Assembly: GCF_018390515.1 (NCBI RefSeq)
Contig: NZ_JAHBBK010000002.1
Coordinates: 415,743 to 479,742 of the forward strand
DNA length: 64,000 nt
Direction of reading: 5' to 3'
Source of the DNA: Mucilaginibacter sp. Bleaf8
Lineage (GTDB): Bacteria > Bacteroidota > Bacteroidia > Sphingobacteriales > Sphingobacteriaceae
Positions within the stretch are counted from its first letter, which is position 1, and each line of letters opens with the position of its first letter. The translations under genes were made by a program, and so were the position numbers. Below the pieces are notes generated by a model. That model searched no databases. It saw nothing but the letters and a program-made list of their open reading frames with translations, and was not told the DNA's origin. Below are positions 1 through 7,735 of the stretch, one piece after another.

Positions 1-1108
1 ATCCGGGGTTTTGAAGAAATGTTGCAGAATCCAATATAGCATAGTCTGGAAAGCTTGCTTCCTGCTCGTTTGACGTAAAAGTGATAGGCATAGCTCTGTA
101 TTCTTTGTTAGGAACAAATACGTCTTTTTTGTCAATATTTACAGTTCTGCCGTATTTATCAAACATAACCGGAATCCGTGGGTCATTAGAAGGGAGCATC
201 ACTTTATTTAATAAATAATCAGATGCATAATGGCTTGGTAATTCCGTTAGTGCAGAATTTAAAACTTCGATGTTTGTAGTTAATGGTTTTAATAACACAT
301 CAGTTGTGGCTGGCGAGTAAGAGCTTCCGCCATCTATCAATGGATATTGTGCACTGTTATTAAGCATGTTTAACACAGCAGTTTTAGCTGTTGCTTCATT
401 AACATTTGAAATGCGCATAAGTAGTCGCAGGCGTAATGAATTGGCATAACGTCTCCATTTATCCACATTGCCACTTAAAAGTATATCATACTTTGCAAAT
501 GCAGGGCTTGTAGTTGCTTTACTGAAGTAGGTAGCAGCCGCATCTAAATCTGCGATGAATGAGGTATAAAGCTGAACCTGATCGTCAAACTTTGGATTCT
601 TAATAATGTTGTTGGTTAACAGACTACCGGTTTCATTGTAGGGAATGTCACCCCACATATCAACCATCTTAGCGGCCTGTTCAATTAAAGCAACTTTAGC
701 TGCCTGCATAAAAAGCTCGTTTGATGTTTGGTCTGCTGTTGAAGCTGAATTATTAACCACTTGCATAGCTCTGTATAATGCCATGCTGCCACTGCCGTTA
801 CCACTTGGCGCGTAAAAATCTTCCCAGTAATTTTGGCTATAGCCATCACTTTGCTGGTATGCCGTATTACTGTTAGAAAAGAAAGCGGTTTGGCTATATA
901 CGGCTGGTTGTTGCAGTAAAAACGTACGAACGTTCCAATAAGCCGGGCGCACCCGGTTATTGTTTAAAATAGCTGTAAAAAAACCGGGAATATTAGCGTC
1001 TGAAGTCTTTTCCGGATTGTTGTATTTCTCTTCGAGTTCTTTCTTGCAACCACTGATCGTTATAGTGACAGTAACCAAGACACTCATTATGATAAAAAGC
1101 TTTTTCAT
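1..1108 (-). CDS. SusD/RagB-like outer-membrane lipoprotein (partial, C-terminus outside window)
   Basis: Surface glycan-binding partner of the SusC-like transporter encoded just upstream; SusD proteins sit on the outer face of the outer membrane and feed oligosaccharides to SusC. About 369 residues are visible. The ATG is at 1106-1108 on the minus strand and the frame stays open to the window edge. The N-terminus has a lysine pair, a hydrophobic stretch and a lipobox-like SGCKK around residue 20, so it is a lipoprotein. The helix-rich region has the character of the SusD-like_2 subgroup (motifs such as RRYANSLRLRLLMRIS and DMWGDIPYNE). The gap to susC is 26 bp, so the two are co-transcribed. 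The C-terminal third lies beyond position 1. The substrate cannot be read from the sequence. Confidence 0.9.
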   Translation of the reverse strand, partial: MKKLFIIMSVLVTVTITISGCKKELEEKYNNPEKTSDANIPGFFTAILNNNRVRPAYWNVRTFLLQQPAVYSQTAFFSNSNTAYQQSDGYSQNYWEDFYAPSGNGSGSMALYRAMQVVNNSASTADQTSNELFMQAAKVALIEQAAKMVDMWGDIPYNETGSLLTNNIIKNPKFDDQVQLYTSFIADLDAAATYFSKATTSPAFAKYDILLSGNVDKWRRYANSLRLRLLMRISNVNEATAKTAVLNMLNNSAQYPLIDGGSSYSPATTDVLLKPLTTNIEVLNSALTELPSHYASDYLLNKVMLPSNDPRIPVMFDKYGRTVNIDKKDVFVPNKEYRAMPITFTSNEQEASFPDYAILDSATFLQNPG

Positions 1109-1134
1109 CTTATAAGTTGATAAGTTTTTTTAAA

Positions 1135-4100
1135 TTAAAAATTGGCGTTTAGTGAGAAACCAAAGCTACGTGTAGGAGCTGTTGAGCCTACGTCCACGCC
1201 TTGTGACCACCATCTTGTACCAAGCGGAGCTTCCGGGTCTACGTTTTCCAACGTTTTCCAGATATAAAATAGGTTACGGCCTATCAAAGAAAATCTCAGG
1301 TTATTAAGATGTAATTTGCTGCTAAAGCTTTTAGGTAAGTTATACCCTATAACCATTTCGCGCATTTTGATATAGCTATTGTCATATACAGATCCTTTCT
1401 CGCTCCAGGAATCATTGCCCCAGTTAAAGGTGTTCATGTAATAGGTAGCTGCGTCAATTACCTTTGTGTTAGGCTGACCGGTGGTTTGATTTACACCTTG
1501 CAGTAACACACCATCATTGTACGTTTTCTTGTTTTCAGTATAAGTTAAGCCACCATGTTCTGCATCACGATATTGTAATGTGTTCTCAAACATACCTGCA
1601 CCCATCATATACTTAGTTGGTGCTGATACCATCTGCCCGCCTAAGCGATAATCGATAGTGAAATCGAATGAGAAATTTTTATAACTGAATGTGTTTGAAA
1701 AACCGCCAATGGCTTTAGGCATAATGTTACCGGCTTTTACATAATTAGCTTTATCCATTACATAAAGTCCGTCGTTATTGATTACATAATTGCCTTTATC
1801 ATCTTTCAAGCGTGGGTTTACATATATATTGCCCAGTAACTCACCTACGCCTGCAACAATTTTTACAGTTGCCTGCTCAGCTTCGTAAGTTGTTATTTGA
1901 TCTACTCCAGGTTGTAAGGCGTATACCTTAGTGCGGTTGATTGAAAAGTTAAAACGAGTATCCCAACGGAAACGGCCTTTTATTGGCGTACCATTTAATG
2001 CTAACTCTACGCCATGGCTTCCAATTTCACCAACGTTAACAATCTGGCTGGTAGCACCAACCGATGCAGCGGTTTGTAAACCTAAAATTTGGTCTTTAAT
2101 TCGGTTGTTATAATAGCTAAAGTCAAATCCAAAACGGTTGTCAAACATACGCGCTTCTAAACCAAATTCAGCTTCGTGTTTCATCTCCGGCTTTAGGTTG
2201 TTGTTACCGTACTGGCCGCCCATTGTAAGCTGTGGTACAGAACCATTTATGGTTTGCAAAGAACTTTGATTATAAAGAATGTTTGATTCAAAAAGCGGCG
2301 GCGCATTACCTACTACGCCATACGAAGCCCGTACCTTACCGTAGCTTAAAAACGTAGGTAGCTGAAAAGCATCTGTAAATACAAAGCTGGTATTCACTGA
2401 TGGATAAAAGTAAGAGTTGTTTTTTACCGGTAATGAAGAAGCATACTCCTGGCGAGCCGTACCCTCGATAAACCAATAGTTTTTATAACTCATGTTTAAG
2501 ATACCCAGGAAAGCGTACTTTAATAGTTCTTTTCTACTTGATGTAGTAGAAAGAATACCATATGAGTTATTTAAGCTGAACCAGTTTGCAGATACTAAGC
2601 CATTGTTGGTGCTTGACATCTGATCTTTGTAATGCTCGCCCCGGCCTTGATAACCTGCACTTGCTGTAAAATCGAAATCTTTACCTACTTTGTTATTATA
2701 GGTTAATAACGCATCTCCGTACAGAATGGAGTAGTTGCCTTTTGACGTTGCATAAGCACCTGTGCTACCTGATGAAGTATTAAAAGCTATAGGGTATTCA
2801 TTATATTGCTTATTTTCAATGGTTTGTCCTGTAAAGTCATTACCAATTCTACCTCTGAATTTTAAATGGTTTGCTATGCTCCAGTTAATTGTGGCACTTG
2901 ATAATAACCTGTTTTCGGTTTCATCATAACTGTTGCGTAATTGCTGCCAGAAAAAGTCCATTAGCTGTGTTGGCCTGATGTTATAAATAAATGCTTCACT
3001 TGACCTTTCCCGGTTGCCATATGGAACGTATTTATAACCGTCAGATGTGATGGATTTTTGCTTTAGCAAGTCCATATCTTCAGCACGGCTAAAATAGCCA
3101 CCAAAAGAACCCAAAACCTGGCCTAATTGGTATGGGCGGTTATGGGTTAACGTATTTACGTAATTTACAACAACATCTGTGCTTAGTTTGTCGTTCAGTT
3201 TTAGCGTTGTATTTAAGTTAAAGGAGTTACGTTGCTGCTTGCTTCCAGGTTGTGTGCCTTTATAATCCATCCGGTTAGCCGACAAGCGATAATTGACTTT
3301 ATCAGTTTGATTGGATATTGCAAGGTTGGCTTGAGAGCTATAACCTGTTTCATACACGTCACGGTAGTTATTAGGTTGTGGAGAATACGATCTGATTGAT
3401 CCATCCCACCATTTTACCTGCTGGCCTTCCATTTTAGGTCCAAACTGTCCATAAGCCCTAAAATATGGACGAAATCCTGACGGAGATGAAGGTTCTGGAA
3501 TCCAGCCTTCTTCGGTAGCATCATTCTGCAAGTTGGTAGTTTTATCATAACCAGGGCCATATATATTTTGGAATTTAGGCAAGAATGCGACATTCTCTAC
3601 GGTTCCGCTGTAGTTGAAGTCAACACCTAAGCCACGTGCTTTTGATCCCTTCTTTGTAGTAATTACAATCACACCACTTGCAGCATCTGAACCGTATAGA
3701 GCGGTTGCACTGGCACCTTTCAATACAGTTAAGCTTTCAATATCAGCTGGGTTGATATCTAAAATACCATTTCCTCTGATGCGTTGATCATCCCAATAGT
3801 TGTTGTTGTTTGCTCCGGCTCCGCCATTTTGGTTATCATTTCTAATCATTACACCATCAACTACATATAACGGTTGCTGATTGTAGTTGATAGAGTTAAT
3901 GCCACGTATTTGAACGTTTACAGCACCACTTGCACCGCCAGGTGCGGTGGTTACTTTTACACCTGCTGCTTTACCATACAAGGCCGATGCAAAGTTGGTG
4001 TTTCCTGCTTGTGTAATCTCTTTCGCTGTTACGGTGCTCACCGCATAACCTAATGCTTTACTCTCACGCTTGATACCTAATGAGGTTACAACTACCGTAT

Positions 4101-4530
4101 TCAGGCTTTTACTTGATGGCGCAAGGCTGATGCTAAGGGTTGTTTTACCCGCAACAGATACTTCTTTAGGTTCATAACCAATATAAGATAAAACCAGCGT
4201 ACCATTCTCAGGAGCGGTAAGTTTGAATTTACCGTTAATATCGGTAGCAACGCCGGCCGATCCGCCTTTTACCTTAACAGAAACACCAGTTAGTGGCTGG
4301 CCGTTTTCGTCCAGTACTGTACCTGATACAGTGATGTCTGCAAAAAGGCTTTTATTTGAAGCTACAGCTTCATAAGCTTTATTGGCCAAAAAGTGCTTTT
4401 TACTATTGGTAGCGGCCGCGGCATCAAGCTGCATGGCTATCATGCCGGTTAGCACTAATCCTTTTGTTACGGATAACATGGATAAGTTGCGCTTACTTGT
4501 TATACTTTTTGAGTATAAGTTTATTTTCAT
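1135..4530 (-). CDS. SusC/RagA-family TonB-linked outer-membrane transporter
   Basis: TonB-dependent outer-membrane porin that imports glycan fragments together with the SusD-like lipoprotein encoded downstream. The protein is 1131 residues, usual for the family. It has an N-terminal export signal, then a carboxypeptidase-regulatory-like domain (about residues 66-140, GTVLDENGQPLTGVSVKVKG), the plug (about 150-295, with PLYVVDGVMI and the LKGASATALYGSDAASGVI region), and a beta-barrel ending in a C-terminal Phe (FSLNANF). No extra N-terminal sigma/anti-sigma signalling (STN) domain is apparent. It is transcribed away from the ROK-led enzyme run, sharing the 469-bp intergenic region 4531-4999. 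That arrangement suggests it imports that run's substrate. An inverted repeat (TTATACT, 5 nt, AGTATAA) lies in the first codons at about 4500-4518; its significance is unknown. Confidence 0.95.
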   Translation of the reverse strand: MKINLYSKSITSKRNLSMLSVTKGLVLTGMIAMQLDAAAATNSKKHFLANKAYEAVASNKSLFADITVSGTVLDENGQPLTGVSVKVKGGSAGVATDINGKFKLTAPENGTLVLSYIGYEPKEVSVAGKTTLSISLAPSSKSLNTVVVTSLGIKRESKALGYAVSTVTAKEITQAGNTNFASALYGKAAGVKVTTAPGGASGAVNVQIRGINSINYNQQPLYVVDGVMIRNDNQNGGAGANNNNYWDDQRIRGNGILDINPADIESLTVLKGASATALYGSDAASGVIVITTKKGSKARGLGVDFNYSGTVENVAFLPKFQNIYGPGYDKTTNLQNDATEEGWIPEPSSPSGFRPYFRAYGQFGPKMEGQQVKWWDGSIRSYSPQPNNYRDVYETGYSSQANLAISNQTDKVNYRLSANRMDYKGTQPGSKQQRNSFNLNTTLKLNDKLSTDVVVNYVNTLTHNRPYQLGQVLGSFGGYFSRAEDMDLLKQKSITSDGYKYVPYGNRERSSEAFIYNIRPTQLMDFFWQQLRNSYDETENRLLSSATINWSIANHLKFRGRIGNDFTGQTIENKQYNEYPIAFNTSSGSTGAYATSKGNYSILYGDALLTYNNKVGKDFDFTASAGYQGRGEHYKDQMSSTNNGLVSANWFSLNNSYGILSTTSSRKELLKYAFLGILNMSYKNYWFIEGTARQEYASSLPVKNNSYFYPSVNTSFVFTDAFQLPTFLSYGKVRASYGVVGNAPPLFESNILYNQSSLQTINGSVPQLTMGGQYGNNNLKPEMKHEAEFGLEARMFDNRFGFDFSYYNNRIKDQILGLQTAASVGATSQIVNVGEIGSHGVELALNGTPIKGRFRWDTRFNFSINRTKVYALQPGVDQITTYEAEQATVKIVAGVGELLGNIYVNPRLKDDKGNYVINNDGLYVMDKANYVKAGNIMPKAIGGFSNTFSYKNFSFDFTIDYRLGGQMVSAPTKYMMGAGMFENTLQYRDAEHGGLTYTENKKTYNDGVLLQGVNQTTGQPNTKVIDAATYYMNTFNWGNDSWSEKGSVYDNSYIKMREMVIGYNLPKSFSSKLHLNNLRFSLIGRNLFYIWKTLENVDPEAPLGTRWWSQGVDVGSTAPTRSFGFSLNANF

Positions 4531-4999
4531 ACGAATGCATTAATTGTGTGAATGTTAAATAAGGATGCATGGAAGTTCTTGATAGCAGGCCGATGCTTAT
4601 AGACATCAACCCGAAAATTGATTTTGATTTTTAAGTTTTATTCTCTGTTTTCATTTTAATCAGGATTTTAAGGAGTTTGTGTTGCTTTTACTAATCTTAT
4701 AGATGAGTTTTGTTTTATTTATCTCTTGATATCTATGGATTTTACCTAGTTTGTTGTAAATATGGCACTAAATAAAGCCATTTTTGTTGTAATTGTTAAC
4801 AAAATGCCTCAAAATTTAAAAGAATTAGCTCTTAACAGCTCGTTTCTTTAAATTTTATATAAATATGATTGATTATTTGGGTTTAAAATGTTCTCCTAAG
4901 AAAAATAAAATAAATGTTAAAACCAAAAACTTTTTAAAATTTTAAAAAATGTTTGGGTTTTTCTTTAAAAGGCCCTATATATGTAATTATAAACTCTAA
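4531..4999. promoter_or_regulatory. Divergent intergenic control region between susC (-) and the ROK-led operon (+)
   Basis: These 469 bp hold no ORF and are very AT-rich. They must carry the promoters of both the susC-susD pair and the 23.5-kb enzyme run. For the + direction, a candidate Bacteroidota-type pair is TTTG at 4952-4955 and TATATATG at 4976-4983 (20-bp spacing). Another is AATGTTTG at 4948-4955, one mismatch from TAnnTTTG. For the - direction only an imperfect TAAATTTTG-like box is visible near 4811-4819. ATGCAT occurs at 4535-4540 and 4565-4570. ROK repressors usually bind such regions, but I could not identify a clear operator palindrome. Promoter assignments here are weak. Confidence 0.4.
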
Positions 5000-5002
5000 G
5001 TG

Positions 5003-6211
5003 ATGTCAGTCAGTCAAGTCTCGTTATTTAACGAGCATTCAAGAATTGTTCAGGCGCTCTATTACAATGAATCCTTATCCAGCACTGATATAAGTGTTTT
5101 TATAGGTAAGAGCATACCGCATACTATTAAGGTATTAAATGAATTGGTAAAGGATGGTTGTATAGAGCTGCGGGGGTATGCCAGTTCAAGCGGTGGAAGA
5201 CGACCGATGAAGTACTCGCTTGTTGCAGATGATCATTTTATTATATCTGTAGCCATGAGTCAGTTCAATATGCGTATTGCCGCATTGGATATGAACAACC
5301 GCTTTATCAATGAAGGTACAGAGCATTACTTCGATATTCATCATCTGCAGGCAGATGAATTGATTCATTATATCAATACGTTTATTCAGGAAGCCGGGTT
5401 AAATAAAAATAATGTATTGGGGGTAGGCATTACAATGCCTGGATTCATTGATCCTGATAAAGGTATTAATTATTCATTCTTAGAAATACCAAATCAGAGT
5501 TTGGTTGAGTACATGCAGCAGAATATAGGCTTGCCTGTATTTATTGAGAACGACTCTACAGCCATTGCCCTAGGCGAACAAAAGTTTGGCGTAGCCCGGC
5601 AGCAAAATGATGCCTTGATTGTAAACTTAGGGTGGGGTATAGGTCTCGGAATGATTGTAGATGGGAAAATATTCAGAGGTCATAGCGGTTTGGCCGGCGA
5701 GTTTAGCCATATCCCCATAGTAAAGAATGGTAAGCTTTGTTTGTGCGGCAAGCACGGATGCCTGGAAACCGAATCTTCGCTGATTGCAATTGCCGCAAAA
5801 GCGAATGCCGAGATTGAACAGGGCCAGACAAGCAGCTTGGTTAAATATGAGCAGATTGATGCTGATGCGATAATTAAAGAAGCCATAAAAGGTGATACCT
5901 TATCTGTAAAGCTGATTTCGGAAGCGGCTTATACTGTAGGGCAAGGTATTGCCATTCTAATTCATATTTTAAACCCCGCTGTTATTGTATTAAGCGGTAA
6001 AGCAAGTGTAGTGGGCAGGTTATGGCTTTCGCCCATTCAACAGGCTATTAACGAACATTGTATTCCACGCCTGGCGCATGGAACAGAATTGCTGATATCT
6101 GATTTAAACGATAAAGCGCAACTTATAGGTGGTGCGGTACTGGTAGTGGAAAACATAGGAGAACCTCTAAGTAAAAAACTAAATGAACTGAAAAAGGAAG
6201 TATCCATATAA
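5003..6211 (+). CDS. ROK-family transcriptional regulator (NagC/Mlc-like)
   Basis: Probable sugar-responsive regulator of the downstream glycosidase run. An N-terminal winged helix-turn-helix (about residues 10-75, ending GGRRPMKYSL) precedes a ROK sugar-binding domain. The ROK zinc motif CLCGKHGCLE is intact at about 246-255, as are the catalytic-site ENDSTAIALGE at about 182-192 and the GEFSH region. The kinase phosphate loop DxGGT is not recognisable near residues 80-90 (SVAMSQFN stands there), so a repressor rather than a sugar kinase is favoured. GTG at 5000 or ATG at 5003 could both start it; ATG is preferred. It ends 12 bp before the fucosidase gene, so it is in the same operon and probably autoregulated. 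The GlcNAc-handling NagB fusion downstream makes GlcNAc or GlcNAc-6-P a plausible effector (inference). Confidence 0.9.
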   Translation: MSVSQVSLFNEHSRIVQALYYNESLSSTDISVFIGKSIPHTIKVLNELVKDGCIELRGYASSSGGRRPMKYSLVADDHFIISVAMSQFNMRIAALDMNNRFINEGTEHYFDIHHLQADELIHYINTFIQEAGLNKNNVLGVGITMPGFIDPDKGINYSFLEIPNQSLVEYMQQNIGLPVFIENDSTAIALGEQKFGVARQQNDALIVNLGWGIGLGMIVDGKIFRGHSGLAGEFSHIPIVKNGKLCLCGKHGCLETESSLIAIAAKANAEIEQGQTSSLVKYEQIDADAIIKEAIKGDTLSVKLISEAAYTVGQGIAILIHILNPAVIVLSGKASVVGRLWLSPIQQAINEHCIPRLAHGTELLISDLNDKAQLIGGAVLVVENIGEPLSKKLNELKKEVSI

Positions 6212-6223
6212 TATATATAACGC

Positions 6224-7687
6224 ATGACCTGTAAATTTTATAGCTGGTGTAAACCGCTGCTTTTAGCCTCTGCATTATTAGGAACCGTAAACGTTGAGGC
6301 TCAGGTTCACGAAATATCTAAAAATTACCAGGCGCCAACCGACCCTGCGGTGCAGAAAAAACTGGCTGATTGGCAGGATCTGAAATTTGGTCTTTTTATG
6401 CACTGGGGTACTTATAGCCAGTGGGGCGTGGTTGAAAGCTGGAGCATTTGCCCCGAAGATGAGGGTTGGACACAGCGAAAAGGCCCATACAGCGCCGATT
6501 ATAACCAGTACAAACAGGCTTACGAAAACCTGCAGAAAAGCTTTAATCCGCAAAAGTTCAATCCCGAAAAATGGGTTAAGGCAGCCAAAGATGCAGGTAT
6601 GAAGTATATGATCTTCACAACCAAGCATCACGATGGTTTTGCCATGTTTGATACCAAGCAAAGCGACTATAAAATTACCGATCCGAAATCGCCGTTCTCA
6701 TCAAACCCGAGAGCGAACGTTACTGAAGAGATTTTTAACGCCTTCCGTAAAGATAACTTTATGATAGGTGCTTATTTTTCAAAGCCCGACTGGCACTCGC
6801 CTGATTATTGGTGGCCTTACTTCCCGCCAAAAAATCGGAATGTAAATTATGATCCGGCCAAGTATCCCGAAAAATGGAATCAGTTTAAAAACTTTACTTA
6901 CAAGCAGATTCAGGAGCTGATGACCGGCTATGGAAGTGTAGATATTTTATGGTTGGATGGTGGCTGGGTACGCCCCAAAGCTACCATTGATACGGCTATT
7001 GACTGGCAGCGCGGCATCAAATTCAACCAGGATATTGATATGCCTAAAATAGCTACAATGGCAAGGCAGCACCAGCCGGGGTTAATTGTGGTTGACCGTA
7101 CAGTGCCCGGTCAGTATGAAAACTATACCACCCCTGAGCAACAAGTGCCCGACAAGCCTTTGAGCTATCCTTGGGAAAGCTGTATTACCATGGGCAATTC
7201 CTGGAGCTACGTACCTGGCGATCATTATAAATCAACGTATGATATTGTGCAGTTACTGATCAAAATCGTATCCCGGGGCGGTAATCTATTGATGAATATC
7301 GGCCCCGGCCCGGATGGTGACTGGGATCCCGAAGCGTATAAGCGCCTGGAAGGCATTGGCCGGTGGATAAAAATTAACGGAGAAGGCATTTATAACTCTC
7401 GGGCAATTGCACCTTATTCGGACAATAATATATACTATACGCAGTCTAAAAGTAAAGCAGCCGTTTATGCTTTTGTGTTGGGCAATAATAGCACAGTGAA
7501 CTTACCATCGTCGCTATCTATAAAATTGCCTAATACAAAAGGTATAAAAAAAGTTAGCTTGCTGGGCGCAGGGCAGTCCATTAAATGGCAAAAAACAACT
7601 GATGGCATTACGGTCAATGTACCTGCTGCTTTGCAACAGAACAGCGGTTTAACCGAGGCGGCTGTATTTAAGGTGTCTTATAAATAG
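6224..7687 (+). CDS. GH29 alpha-L-fucosidase (secreted)
   Basis: Exported retaining alpha-L-fucosidase that removes terminal or core fucose. The 487 residues begin with a signal peptide (about 1-27, cleavage near VEAQ). The GH29 catalytic barrel follows, with FGLFMHWGTYSQWG, KHHDGFAMFDTKQSDY (about 134-149) and the nucleophile aspartate in ILWLDGGW (D245). The NLLMNIGPGPDGDWDP segment near 360 is also typical, and a small beta-sandwich closes the protein. It looks like the broad-specificity GH29-A type rather than the second GH29 in this operon. It is separated by 12 bp from the ROK gene and 48 bp from the next gene. Which linkage it cuts is not readable from sequence. Confidence 0.93.
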   Translation: MTCKFYSWCKPLLLASALLGTVNVEAQVHEISKNYQAPTDPAVQKKLADWQDLKFGLFMHWGTYSQWGVVESWSICPEDEGWTQRKGPYSADYNQYKQAYENLQKSFNPQKFNPEKWVKAAKDAGMKYMIFTTKHHDGFAMFDTKQSDYKITDPKSPFSSNPRANVTEEIFNAFRKDNFMIGAYFSKPDWHSPDYWWPYFPPKNRNVNYDPAKYPEKWNQFKNFTYKQIQELMTGYGSVDILWLDGGWVRPKATIDTAIDWQRGIKFNQDIDMPKIATMARQHQPGLIVVDRTVPGQYENYTTPEQQVPDKPLSYPWESCITMGNSWSYVPGDHYKSTYDIVQLLIKIVSRGGNLLMNIGPGPDGDWDPEAYKRLEGIGRWIKINGEGIYNSRAIAPYSDNNIYYTQSKSKAAVYAFVLGNNSTVNLPSSLSIKLPNTKGIKKVSLLGAGQSIKWQKTTDGITVNVPAALQQNSGLTEAAVFKVSYK

Positions 7688-7735
7688 CAACAACTTATTG
7701 ATAAGTACATAACTGAAAACTAAATTTAGGCCGTT

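Noticed and set aside
4500..4518. TTATACT/AGTATAA inverted repeat as susC operator
   Set aside because: It is inside the first codons of susC, short and AT-rich; chance is likely, so it is only noted in the gene entry.
6278..6661. 127-residue minus-strand ORF inside the GH29 gene
   Set aside because: It lies wholly within a strong GH29 reading frame and has no recognisable motif; a shadow of the coding strand.
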